Shown: in pieces, positions 1-8,451 of the stretch
Position numbering within the stretch: the first letter of the stretch is position 1
Layout: every line of letters begins with the position of its first letter
Source: CAZFLM01 sp964519955
GTDB lineage: Bacteria > Armatimonadota > Chthonomonadetes > Chthonomonadales > CAJBBX01
Length of the DNA stretch: 64,000 nt
Reading direction: 5' to 3'
Assembly: GCA_964519955.1 (NCBI GenBank)
Contig: CAZFLM010000003.1
Coordinates: forward strand, 62,001 to 126,000
The notes under the pieces: generated by a model
Database searches by the model: none
What the model was told of the DNA's origin: nothing
The model's input: the letters and a program-made list of their open reading frames with translations, nothing else
Program-made: the position numbers and the translations under genes

Positions 1-1659
1 CTCGGCCCCCTGCTCCGCCAGCTCGGTGCCATTGCCCCAGGTGATGAGGGTCACGTCGGAGCCCTCGCGTCGGACCACGCTCTGCCCCGCGGGCACGGGC
101 ACGAACACGGGCCGATCGACGCGCTTGCGGAAGATGTGCTTCGGCACGAGAACGAGCGTCGGGTCCTCGCCGCGGATCGCGGTCCACATCAGCCCCGCCG
201 CGTCCTCTGGGGTGGAGGGCTCGAACACGCGCAGGCCCGGCAGATGCGCCCAGAGCCCCTCGTTCGTCTGGCTGTGCCACGAACCGCCGCCCGGCAGGTA
301 GGCGCCCGCCGGCGCGTAGAGGGTGATGGGGCACGTCCAGTCGCCGGCCGTGCGCCAGCGCAGGGTCGAGATCCCCGTGGCAAGCTGGCTCCAGGCCGTC
401 GACATGAAGTCGATGAACTGCACCTCGAAGACGGGCCGGTAGCCAACGGCGGCCAATCCCACCGCCACGCCCAGGATGGTCGCCTCGGCGAGTGGCGAGT
501 TGTGGACACGGCCCCGGAAGCGCGTGCTGAGCCCCTTCGTGAAGCCGAAGACGCCGCCCTTCGGGTCTTCGACGTCCTCGCCGAACACGATGACGCGGTC
601 GTCGGTCCCGAGTGCCACCTCCAGCGTATCGTGGATGGCGGTGACCATCGTGTGCGACTCGGCGGTCGGCAGCGGCGGCGCCTCCGCGGGTGTCGGGTCG
701 GCGTAGAGCCATTCGCTCCCGGAGGAGGGGTCGGGATCGGCCTGCTGCTCGGCCCGGCGGTAGTCCTCCTCGACCTGCGCCGCGATCTCGCCCTTCTCCC
801 GCTCCCAGTCCTCCTCGCTCAGCACACCCTCGGCGATCAGCCTGCTCGCCAGCAGGACGATCGGGTCGCGCTCGGCCATCGCCGCGATGTCGTCGGCCGC
901 CCGGTAGACGCGGTGGTCATCCGATGAGGTGTGCGAGCTAAGGCGGTCGACCTCGCACCACAGGATGGTGGGCCCGCCGCCCGCCCGCGCCTTGCGGATC
1001 GCCTGCGCGCCCTTCTCGAACACCTCGTACGCATCGCGCCCATTCACGAACTCGACCAGGTGCTCATCGATCACCCGCAGCCGGTGCGGGTTCATCGCGG
1101 CGGTGGGCGTGCTGATCGCGTACTGGTTGTCCTCCACAAGGAAGACGATCGGTAAGCTGAGCTGCACCGCGAAGGCGACTGCCTCGTAGTACTCGCCCTG
1201 CCGCGCGGCTCCGTCGCCCAGGTGGCAGGTCACGACCGCGTCGCCGCCATCCATCTGCAGGCCCCAGGCCGCTCCGGCAGCCGGCAGGCACTGCGACGCG
1301 GTCGGCGTGGCGATGGAGAAGATATGGTGAGCGCGGCACGTGTAGTGTGCCGGCATCGACCGGCCGCCGCCCAACGAGTCCCGCTTGGCGAAGTAGGCCA
1401 TGGCGATGTCGTAGTTCGTCAGGCCGCGCGCCAGGCAGAACGCACGATCGCGGTAGAAGGGGAACACGTAGTCGTCCGGGCGGAGGAGATGGGCGAGCGC
1501 CGCGATGGCCTCGTGCCCCATGCCGGAGACGTGGAACCACCCCTTGCTCTGCCGCAGGAGGATGCCCTCGCGGCGATCCCCCTGCCGCGACAGCTCCATC
1601 GTGCGGAGCAGATCGAGGGCAGGCAGCGCCTGGGTGGCAGGCGAGGTGGCAGGCGGCAT
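1..1659 (-). CDS. Fused alpha/beta E1 of a 2-oxoacid (branched-chain/pyruvate-type) dehydrogenase, 3' end cut by window
   Basis: This is a thiamine-diphosphate-dependent decarboxylating E1 component, expected to feed acyl groups to a lipoyl E2 in the cytoplasm. The visible 553 residues run off the left edge. The alpha half (about 1-330) carries the ThDP motif, with GDG at residues 148-150 and the matching Asn at 178 in EDNQYAIST. It is followed without a stop by the beta half, with FGEDV, a PLAE motif and the start of the transketolase C-terminal domain. Alpha and beta are separate genes in many bacteria, so this is the fused form. The ATG is preceded by GGGAGAA. It lies 156 bp downstream of the agarase-like gene on the same strand. 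Substrate (2-oxoisovalerate versus pyruvate) cannot be decided from sequence alone. Confidence is high for E1 and low for substrate. Confidence 0.88.
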   Translation of the reverse strand, partial: MPPATSPATQALPALDLLRTMELSRQGDRREGILLRQSKGWFHVSGMGHEAIAALAHLLRPDDYVFPFYRDRAFCLARGLTNYDIAMAYFAKRDSLGGGRSMPAHYTCRAHHIFSIATPTASQCLPAAGAAWGLQMDGGDAVVTCHLGDGAARQGEYYEAVAFAVQLSLPIVFLVEDNQYAISTPTAAMNPHRLRVIDEHLVEFVNGRDAYEVFEKGAQAIRKARAGGGPTILWCEVDRLSSHTSSDDHRVYRAADDIAAMAERDPIVLLASRLIAEGVLSEEDWEREKGEIAAQVEEDYRRAEQQADPDPSSGSEWLYADPTPAEAPPLPTAESHTMVTAIHDTLEVALGTDDRVIVFGEDVEDPKGGVFGFTKGLSTRFRGRVHNSPLAEATILGVAVGLAAVGYRPVFEVQFIDFMSTAWSQLATGISTLRWRTAGDWTCPITLYAPAGAYLPGGGSWHSQTNEGLWAHLPGLRVFEPSTPEDAAGLMWTAIRGEDPTLVLVPKHIFRKRVDRPVFVPVPAGQSVVRREGSDVTLITWGNGTELAEQGAE

Positions 1660-1815
1660 GGCGGTTCTCCCTTTGCTGGCCGAGCGTGGGCGTGGCGCCG
1701 CGACGAGGGCGGCGCTGCCCTCCTGTACGAGGCGTACCGGGTGCGGCGTCCCAGCGGCGGACGAGCCGCCCGGCGCTCCCACACCAACCATCGTCGGCGC
1801 AGGCGCGCCGGGGGC

Positions 1816-3921
1816 CTACCGCCCGTACCGGCGCGTGTACGCCTCGGCGTGCACCTTGCGTGCGGCCGCCACCATCTCGGGGTACGGCGTGTCAGTCACG
1901 GTGAGGAACCCGATGTTGTAGTTCTCCCCGTCGAACCACCGCCCCGTGAGCGCCTCGTCGACGTACTGGAACCAGTGGCACCCGACGAACGCCGGGTGAT
2001 CGAGCACGCTGTGCAGGTAGTCGATGTACATGGCGGCGCGCTCCGCCTGGCTCTGGGTGGACACGAGGCCCGTGTGGAACATGCCCCGATCCAGCGCGCC
2101 GAAGTGGAACTCGCCGATGATGCACGGCTTGCCGATCGACTTCAGGTAGCCCCACCTCGCGGGATCGACTCGCGGCGCGTAGATGTTGAAGCTCACCACG
2201 TCGCAGAACTCAGCCGCGGCCTCGACGGCGTCCGGGGTGCTCCACGCGAACCGGCAGCCGAGATAGAGGTGGTTCGGGTCCCCCTTGCGGATATCGTCGC
2301 GAATGGTGCGGAAGTAGGCCCGGGCCAACTCCTTGACGAACGCGGCCAGGTCCGCCTTCATGCCCTCAGGCATCGGGTTCGGCGCCTGGTACGGGGCATC
2401 GAGCGCGGCCCAGTCGGCGAAGCTGGTCTTCCACGCCGCGTTCAGCGCCTCGATGGTGCCGTGCTTGCGCTTGAGCTGCTCGATGAGCGCCTTCTTGGCC
2501 GGCTGCGACGCCGGAGCCAGCAGCGCACCGATCCCCAGGCCGTAGCGCCCGCCCTCCTCGCCCGCGCCGCCCCAGCTCAGCTCGTTGTCCACGAAGTAGC
2601 CCAGGCACATCGGATCGCCCTTCACCTTCGCGATGGCGCCCTTCAGCCCTTCTGCCACGCTCTGCGCGAACGCGGGGTCGAACGGGTCGTGCATCTTGCC
2701 CCAGTAGTCGGAGCCGCTGGCCAGGCGCGCGTGGCTGCCCCCGATGCCGCACGAGGCCACGTAGGGCACCTGCTTGTTCCCGTAGAGCCCCCAGTCCGAC
2801 CAGTTGGCGATCGTGTTGAAGCCCCACGACGGCAGGCGGCGCAGCGCCAGGTCGTAGTACGCCTTCTGCCAGCCCGCCCCGTACTTGCGCTCCAGGTTCG
2901 CGGCCAGGAAGTTGAAGGTCTCGCCCTCCTTCACCGGCCCGGAGTGCACGCCCGACACATGCCCGGCGTGGCGGGCGAGCGGGTCGCCCTTCTCCGGCAG
3001 CCACTGGAACAGGCGCTCGCGGCCGGTGGTCATGGTGGCGGCGTCCGCGTTCACGCAGTCGATGCCCATCGAGAAGAAGAGCCTGCCCTCCGGGTCGACC
3101 AGCCACCACTTGCCGTCGACCTGCTCCGTGCGGAAGAAGCCCGTGGCGTCGCGCTTGGGTCCACGCGCCCAGCCGCCGAACCGATCGCGCTCGGGCAGGT
3201 TCGGGGTCGCCTTGAGGTCTGCCTCCTCGGCGCTCTTCCGCGTGGCGAAGTCGCTCTCACCGTGCAGCTTGCCCGGCCAGTCGGCGCCCGCGTACTGCCC
3301 GAAGCGGTCGACGATCTTGTCCAGCGAGCCCTGCCACGGGATCAGGCGGCAGTTGTCGATGACGAGGGTGAGCGGCTTCGAGGGGTGATCCAGGAACACC
3401 TGGAGCTGCACGATGTGCGCGAGGTCGAGGGCGCCGACTCCGCCCAGGCCGCGCACCTTGCCGGCGTTGGCGACCGGCAGCCCACGCATGCCGACGGACA
3501 TCGGGTCGATGCCGAACTCCATCGCCACGGTAACCGTCTCGCCCGGCTTCACGTCCGCGCCGCCCTGGCGGCAGTGCTTGACGCCATCCGCGCCCGGGTC
3601 ATCGTCCACGCGCACGCCGAACCGCACCGTCTCGGCACCGGGGTTCGTCACGTCGATGGCCAGGGCGCCCTCGCCGCGCCAGTCCCACGGCTTGGGCGCC
3701 ACCAGCATCGCGTGCGGCCAGTCGGCCGGCTGGAACTCGACACGCAGCGCGTGCTTCCCGTCGGTGGCACCGTCGGTGACCTGCGCCGCCGCCGCATTCA
3801 TCGTCTGGACCATCGCCATGTCGGCGGCGGTCTCGAACGAGTTCACCGGGCGGCTCTGGGCCATCGCCGACGAGGCGACCGCAGCCGACAGCAGCAGAAT
3901 GAGCGGAATGGCAAGGTTCAT
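1816..3921 (-). CDS. Secreted agarase-like (GH50-like, clan GH-A) glycoside hydrolase
   Basis: A predicted exported 701-aa hydrolase with an N-terminal signal peptide (MNLAIPLILLLSAAVASSAMAQ). An N-terminal beta-sandwich-like region (about 30-210) is followed by a TIM-barrel region opening with DGKWWLVDPEGRLFFSMG, a hallmark of the beta-agarase GH50 and related groups. Candidate catalytic glutamates are E447 in DNELSWG (acid/base) and E604 in GEFHFG (nucleophile), the expected spacing for a retaining clan-A enzyme. I start at 3921 rather than at the in-frame ATG 24 bp upstream because it begins the signal peptide; CGGGAGAACGCACA precedes it. It follows the SDR gene by 25 bp, so the two are probably co-transcribed. 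The substrate need not be agarose, because related proteins are common in non-marine planctomycete-like bacteria. Family assignment is from motif recall. Confidence 0.72.
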   Translation of the reverse strand: MNLAIPLILLLSAAVASSAMAQSRPVNSFETAADMAMVQTMNAAAAQVTDGATDGKHALRVEFQPADWPHAMLVAPKPWDWRGEGALAIDVTNPGAETVRFGVRVDDDPGADGVKHCRQGGADVKPGETVTVAMEFGIDPMSVGMRGLPVANAGKVRGLGGVGALDLAHIVQLQVFLDHPSKPLTLVIDNCRLIPWQGSLDKIVDRFGQYAGADWPGKLHGESDFATRKSAEEADLKATPNLPERDRFGGWARGPKRDATGFFRTEQVDGKWWLVDPEGRLFFSMGIDCVNADAATMTTGRERLFQWLPEKGDPLARHAGHVSGVHSGPVKEGETFNFLAANLERKYGAGWQKAYYDLALRRLPSWGFNTIANWSDWGLYGNKQVPYVASCGIGGSHARLASGSDYWGKMHDPFDPAFAQSVAEGLKGAIAKVKGDPMCLGYFVDNELSWGGAGEEGGRYGLGIGALLAPASQPAKKALIEQLKRKHGTIEALNAAWKTSFADWAALDAPYQAPNPMPEGMKADLAAFVKELARAYFRTIRDDIRKGDPNHLYLGCRFAWSTPDAVEAAAEFCDVVSFNIYAPRVDPARWGYLKSIGKPCIIGEFHFGALDRGMFHTGLVSTQSQAERAAMYIDYLHSVLDHPAFVGCHWFQYVDEALTGRWFDGENYNIGFLTVTDTPYPEMVAAARKVHAEAYTRRYGR

Positions 3922-3946
3922 TGTGCGTTCTCCCGTAGAGGGCACC

Positions 3947-4735
3947 CTACACCGGCGGCTCGGCAGCCACGCCCAGCGCGAGGAACCCGCCGTCGACGGC
4001 CAGCGTCTCGCCCGTGACGAACTGAGCGGCCGGCGACGACAGGAAGATCGCCGCGCCGACGATCTCCTCCGCCTTGCCGAAGCGCCCCGCGGGCGTGTGC
4101 ACCTGGAACCAGCGGCCGCGCGACGTACCGTTGATGAGGGCCGCGTTGATGCTCGTGGGGAACACGCCGGGCGCCAGCGCGTTGACGCGGATGCCGTACT
4201 GCGCCCACTCGACCGCCAGCGTCTGCGTCAGCTCGATCACGGCGGCCTTGCTCGCCCCGTACGCCGCCGTCAGCGCCCAGCCGCGGAAGCTGGAGAGGCT
4301 GCCGAAGTTCAGGACCGAGCCGCCGCTCTCCTGCTCCCTCATGATGCGCGCCGCGGCCTGGCTGCTCAGGAACGTGCCGGTCAGGTTGATCCGCAGCACG
4401 CGCTCCCAGTCCTCCAGCGTCGCATCGAGCGCCGTGGCGCGCTGCGTGATGCCGGCCGCGTTCACCAGGATGTCGATCCGCCCGGCCTTGTCGCGCACCG
4501 CCTCATACGCCGCCCGCAGCGCCTGCGGATCGGTCACGTCCAGCGCGAATCCGTCGTTGGCCGCGTCGATGGCCTGCAGCTCGGCCAGCGCGTCCGCCAC
4601 CTTGCCGGCATCTCGCGAGCCCACGAACACCCGCGCCCCCGCCTTCGCCATGCCGACCGCAACCGCGCGCCCCAGCCCGCTCGTGCCGCCTGTGATCACC
4701 GCGACGCGCCCCGCAATGTCGAAACCCTCGTGCAT
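3947..4735 (-). CDS. Short-chain dehydrogenase/reductase (SDR, gluconate/deoxygluconate dehydrogenase type)
   Basis: A cytoplasmic NAD(P)-dependent oxidoreductase of 262 aa, the normal classical-SDR length. It shows the Rossmann motif TGGTSGLG (15-22), the NAAG motif, and the catalytic YGASK with Y159 and K163. The C-terminal TGETLAVDGG is typical of the subgroup containing gluconate 5-dehydrogenase and 2-deoxy-gluconate 3-dehydrogenase. A perfect GGAGGT lies 6 nt before the ATG. It is the first gene of a likely minus-strand unit, SDR -> agarase-like hydrolase -> E1. That context suggests oxidation of a sugar or sugar acid released by the hydrolase, but the substrate is inference. The region upstream (4736-5236) holds no gene. 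Confidence 0.85.
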   Translation of the reverse strand: MHEGFDIAGRVAVITGGTSGLGRAVAVGMAKAGARVFVGSRDAGKVADALAELQAIDAANDGFALDVTDPQALRAAYEAVRDKAGRIDILVNAAGITQRATALDATLEDWERVLRINLTGTFLSSQAAARIMREQESGGSVLNFGSLSSFRGWALTAAYGASKAAVIELTQTLAVEWAQYGIRVNALAPGVFPTSINAALINGTSRGRWFQVHTPAGRFGKAEEIVGAAIFLSSPAAQFVTGETLAVDGGFLALGVAAEPPV

Positions 4736-5236
4736 CGTGCACCTCCGCCTGCCCGTTCACCGGTAGGAGGCGCGGTTCCTGCCTTGCGAGGCGGAAGCTC
4801 CGCGCCCTCCTGAGCGCGTGCCGCATCCGACACCGACGGCCGCAACAGCAGGCTGGCTCGGCGGGCCGATGCCTATGCAACGTTATATATGGCTCGAGCT
4901 TCGCTCACCAACCACCACCCCATGCAAGGTCAGAGCCGCGCGCGCAAGCAAGCGGAGACGCCGGACGCCCCCGCCCCCCAGATACTGGGGGAGTACCTGC
5001 CACAGCCGACTGGTTCGGTGAGCGGCCTCTATGCAACGTTTCACGAAGTCCGGGACTCACTCACCGGCGACCACCCCATGCCCGTTCAGAGCCGCGCGCG
5101 CCAGCAAGCGGAAGCCCCGCGCCAGGCAGCAGGCTCCGTCTCTCGCACAACCGCCTGCCAATCGCCACGTCTCCGCTTGCTGGCGCGCGCGGCTCTGAAC
5201 GTATACAACGTTGCATTTCATCCGGGGGCTGAGCGC
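4736..5236. repeat. Gene-free 501 bp with three copies of a palindromic repeat unit
   Basis: The interval between two minus-strand genes contains two direct copies (about 4874-4957 and 5030-5111) and one inverted copy (about 5173-5214) of a unit beginning TATGCAACGTT and ending in a GC-rich CAGAGCCGCGCGCGC..AGCAAGCGGA core. The second direct copy and the inverted copy share a perfect 28-bp inverted repeat (5084-5111 with 5173-5200), so a long stem with a 61-nt loop can form. The first direct copy additionally shares GAGACG with the inverted copy. No coding potential is seen. It must also hold the promoter of the SDR gene and the 3' end of the GH42-like transcript. Confidence 0.8.
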
Positions 5237-8200
5237 CTACCTCTTCCGCTCCGGCGGGGTCAGCATGTAGATCCTGGTCGTGCCGAAGCCCATGTCCGTT
5301 GTGAACGAGCGGGCGTTGGCGCTGACGAGCTTGTCGGCGAGCACGTCGTAGACGCGGCCCGCGGAGGGCAGATGCACCGTCTTGCGGCCGGCCGATGCGG
5401 CGTGAATCGAGAGCCACGACGCGTTGGCGGAGACGTTGTCGTCCGTGTCGAGGTAGATATGCACGCCGGCCGCCGCGAACGCCCGCCGGAGAAGCGACGC
5501 GGGCACCATCGCCGTCGAGCTGAAGACGGAGGTCCAGCCGCCCTTGTGCGCCACGGCAAGGCCCGGCTGTCCGCCGTCGGTGAGGCTGCCCCAGACCTCC
5601 TGGCCAGGCTCCTCCGGCACGAAGACCGGCGACTGCTCCGCGCCCGGCCCGAACGGCTTCGCGCCCGGTGCCGCACCCACGACATCCACGAACAGGCGCG
5701 CGCGGGCCAGCTTCGACACCCTCATGCCGACGAGGCGCGACATGGCGTCCAGCGAGAGGCCCTGATCGGTCACGTAGCCGGCCGCGTAGAGCCACACGAG
5801 CGCTCGTCCGCCGGACTTCAGCTTCTCGATGGCGGCGCGCTGGGCATCGGTGAGGTAGTAGGCGTCGAGGAAAACGTAGGCCCTGTGCGGCGGGATCTTG
5901 CCCTCGGCCAGGTCGTCGATGGTGTGCCAGTCGAAGGCGGCGCCGCTCTTGGCCAACTCGCCGATCTGCTGGTCGTAGGCGGGCCCGGTCACCCGGTTGA
6001 GCTTGGAGTCGCGCCCGGCGATGTAGAACTCGCTCTGCAGCGTGGAGATCACCGCGACCTGGGCGACGCTGCCGCGCGGCAGATCCATCGAGCGGTCGGC
6101 CCAGCGCTTCATCTTCGCCATCTCCGCCATGATGCGCGGGTCGTGGAACCAGGTGCCCTGCTGGTCCATGTACCACAGCCCGACGCCGTGGGTCACCGCG
6201 TTGCCGAACGCGCGCCGCAGGACCTCCAGCGACTCGTCGATGGTCTTTACGTGCGTGAACGCGGGGTCCTTGGCCAGGCTCGTGCGGTCGTCGCCCTCGT
6301 CGATGAAGAGCTTGCCGTGGAGCTGCTCGGCGGCCGGGTAGTTGCGGAACAGGCCGTCCTGCCCGAGCTTGCGCCGCTCGTACGAGTGAGGGCTGGAGAA
6401 GATGTCGATGCTCGCCAGGCGATGGGCGCGCGGCGCTGCCCGGTGGTCGCCCTCCTGCGGCCAGACGAGGTCCGGCGAGTAGCTGTAGAAAACGCAGGTC
6501 AGCAGCCGGTTGGCGCTGGCCTTCTTCACCGCGCGGCACAGGTGGTCGATGGCGTCCACCGACACGTCGTGGTACGCCTCGTAGTAGTCGGCCACGCGCC
6601 GCGACTTCGCCGGGTCGCGGAACATGCCGTCGTCGCCCGAGTGCCGGTCCCCCAGCGTCGGTACACTCACCGTGTCGAACGTCACGTCAGCGGAGCCCCA
6701 CGCCGTTCGCAGCCGCTCGACGTCGCCGGCGTACTTCGCCCGCACATACTGGGCGAAGGCCTCGCGCATCGGCTCGCTCGTGTCCGGCACGTTCGTCGTG
6801 CTGTACGCGTGCCACTCGCCGTAGATGCCGTTCGCGACGTGGATTCCGATGAGCCGATCGGAGTACGGCGACGCGAGCATGTGCCGCACGAGCCGCTCCA
6901 TCGCCTCGCCGGCGTCCTTGCGCCACTCCAGCGACGCGAAGGACTCGTGCTTCGTGCCGCCCCAGTCGTTGTCCACCCAGCCCGTGCCATCCGCGAACCG
7001 CACCGCCTGGTCCGGATGCGCCTCCACCCACCACGCCGGCGCGCCGACAGTCACCCGCGGCACCACCAGCGCGTTCGGGTTGGCGTCCAGCAGCTCGATC
7101 ATGATGCGGTCGACCTCGGCGTAGTCGTACTTGCCCGGCCCGCTCCAGCCCATCGGCAGGTCGAACGTGTAGACCTGGAACCCCGCCTTGGCGAACGCGA
7201 CAGCATCCTCCCGCAAGATGCGCCACTGGAACAGCCACATCGGGAAGGAGGGTTTGCCGTCGATGAACAGCGCCGGCTCGCCCTGGTGCGGCTTTACCTT
7301 GACGTCGGCCCGGAGCCCCATCGCCTCTCTCCCCACCACGTGCACCGTGGCGCGCAGCATGCCGTCCACCGCGCCCTCGACCGCGGTGCGCGCCAGGCCG
7401 TACTCGACCACGTACTCGCCGCTCGGGGCGTAGCGCGGCACCCGCAGATCGGCAATGCGCACGCGGACCGGCGCGCCCGGCTTCCACGCTGACGCGGCCG
7501 GGCTCAGCGACCAGGTGCGCTCCGCCACGATCTCCTTGCCGCGCACGATCCGCGCGATGAAGCCCAGATCCCCAGGCGCGCGCTTGCTCAGCGAGACCGT
7601 CGCGTCCAGCACCACAGCGTCACCCGCCTTCAGGCTGGCCGGCAGCTTACGAGCCGCCACGTTCGCCGGGATGCGGAAGCCGTCGTAGGAGTGCGGGATG
7701 TCGCCCCACGGGGGCGTGTTCGGCGGGGAGCCCAGCTCGCCGCACGCCTTCCAGCCGCCTTCGTCGAAGCCGGCGTCCATCCAGCCGGCCTGCTCGGTCC
7801 CCGAGAAGCGCCAGGTGCGGTCGGTCGCGATCGTCTCGGTGCGCCCGCCGCGGTAGACGAGGGTCAGCTCCATCAGCCAGGCGCCCGGGTCGGCCGCGTT
7901 GTCGACGCGCGTCGCCAGGACGTTGCGGCCCTCGTGGAGAAGCGCAGTGAAGTCCGCGCGGTTCGTCGAATGCCACCAGAACCCGCCGTTGTGCGCCTTC
8001 TGCCCGTTGATGCAGAGAGCGTACCCGTCGTCGCCGCTCATCAGGGCCTTCGCCGAGACGAGGCCGGGGCCGACCTCGATGACCTTTCGGAAGAAGCCCA
8101 GATGGCCGAACGGGCGATCGGGACCCCAGATCCACTTCGCCTGCCACTGGCCCTCGGCAAGGGTGGCGGACGTGGCCGGCCGAGCGGAGACGGCGAGCGG

Positions 8201-8272
8201 CTGGCCATCCGCGACGCCGGGGAGCAAGGTCAAGAGGACTGGAGCAGCGAACAGTGACGCAATGCGGTGCAC
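5237..8272 (-). CDS. Secreted GH42-like (beta-galactosidase-superfamily) multidomain hydrolase
   Basis: A 1011-aa predicted exported protein. A GTG start at 8272 is chosen because GAAGGA lies just upstream and the signal peptide (VHRIASLFAAPVLLTLL) begins there; an open frame continues 35 codons further but lacks such features. The N-terminal part (about 40-180) resembles the beta-sandwich modules of rhamnosidase-type enzymes (AKWIWGP..., FFRK, GRNVLA). A linker sandwich region follows, then a TIM-barrel resembling GH42 (FPMWLFQWRILREDAVAFAKAG, HPDQAVRFADG, YVRAKY). The usual GH42 Asn-Glu acid/base is not obvious: the equivalent strand reads HVANGIYGEW. A candidate nucleophile lies in IDEGDD. 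A C-terminal trimerisation-like domain with an ALVWLYAAGYV segment is visible. Substrate unknown. It is divergent from the sigma-fusion gene, with 179 bp between. Confidence 0.62.
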   Translation of the reverse strand: MHRIASLFAAPVLLTLLPGVADGQPLAVSARPATSATLAEGQWQAKWIWGPDRPFGHLGFFRKVIEVGPGLVSAKALMSGDDGYALCINGQKAHNGGFWWHSTNRADFTALLHEGRNVLATRVDNAADPGAWLMELTLVYRGGRTETIATDRTWRFSGTEQAGWMDAGFDEGGWKACGELGSPPNTPPWGDIPHSYDGFRIPANVAARKLPASLKAGDAVVLDATVSLSKRAPGDLGFIARIVRGKEIVAERTWSLSPAASAWKPGAPVRVRIADLRVPRYAPSGEYVVEYGLARTAVEGAVDGMLRATVHVVGREAMGLRADVKVKPHQGEPALFIDGKPSFPMWLFQWRILREDAVAFAKAGFQVYTFDLPMGWSGPGKYDYAEVDRIMIELLDANPNALVVPRVTVGAPAWWVEAHPDQAVRFADGTGWVDNDWGGTKHESFASLEWRKDAGEAMERLVRHMLASPYSDRLIGIHVANGIYGEWHAYSTTNVPDTSEPMREAFAQYVRAKYAGDVERLRTAWGSADVTFDTVSVPTLGDRHSGDDGMFRDPAKSRRVADYYEAYHDVSVDAIDHLCRAVKKASANRLLTCVFYSYSPDLVWPQEGDHRAAPRAHRLASIDIFSSPHSYERRKLGQDGLFRNYPAAEQLHGKLFIDEGDDRTSLAKDPAFTHVKTIDESLEVLRRAFGNAVTHGVGLWYMDQQGTWFHDPRIMAEMAKMKRWADRSMDLPRGSVAQVAVISTLQSEFYIAGRDSKLNRVTGPAYDQQIGELAKSGAAFDWHTIDDLAEGKIPPHRAYVFLDAYYLTDAQRAAIEKLKSGGRALVWLYAAGYVTDQGLSLDAMSRLVGMRVSKLARARLFVDVVGAAPGAKPFGPGAEQSPVFVPEEPGQEVWGSLTDGGQPGLAVAHKGGWTSVFSSTAMVPASLLRRAFAAAGVHIYLDTDDNVSANASWLSIHAASAGRKTVHLPSAGRVYDVLADKLVSANARSFTTDMGFGTTRIYMLTPPERKR

Positions 8273-8451
8273 GGTGACATCCTTCGAGTGGGTGATCGGT
8301 TCGAACAGGTCTGAGTTTCGCGACGGATGGGCGTGACTCCTCGCTCGGCGAGAAGCCCGGCCCCTGCCCCGGGGCACATCGCGCTCGATCCGAGTCCGCG
8401 CCGCCCATCCTTCGTCTCCGCTGGCGCAACCTATCCTGTGGAGGGTAGACA

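Noticed and set aside
1222..4017. 931-codon open frame on the plus strand
   Set aside because: It lies over the E1 and agarase-like genes on the other strand, has Arg/Ala/Val/His-rich composition and no family match; long antisense frames are expected at this GC content.
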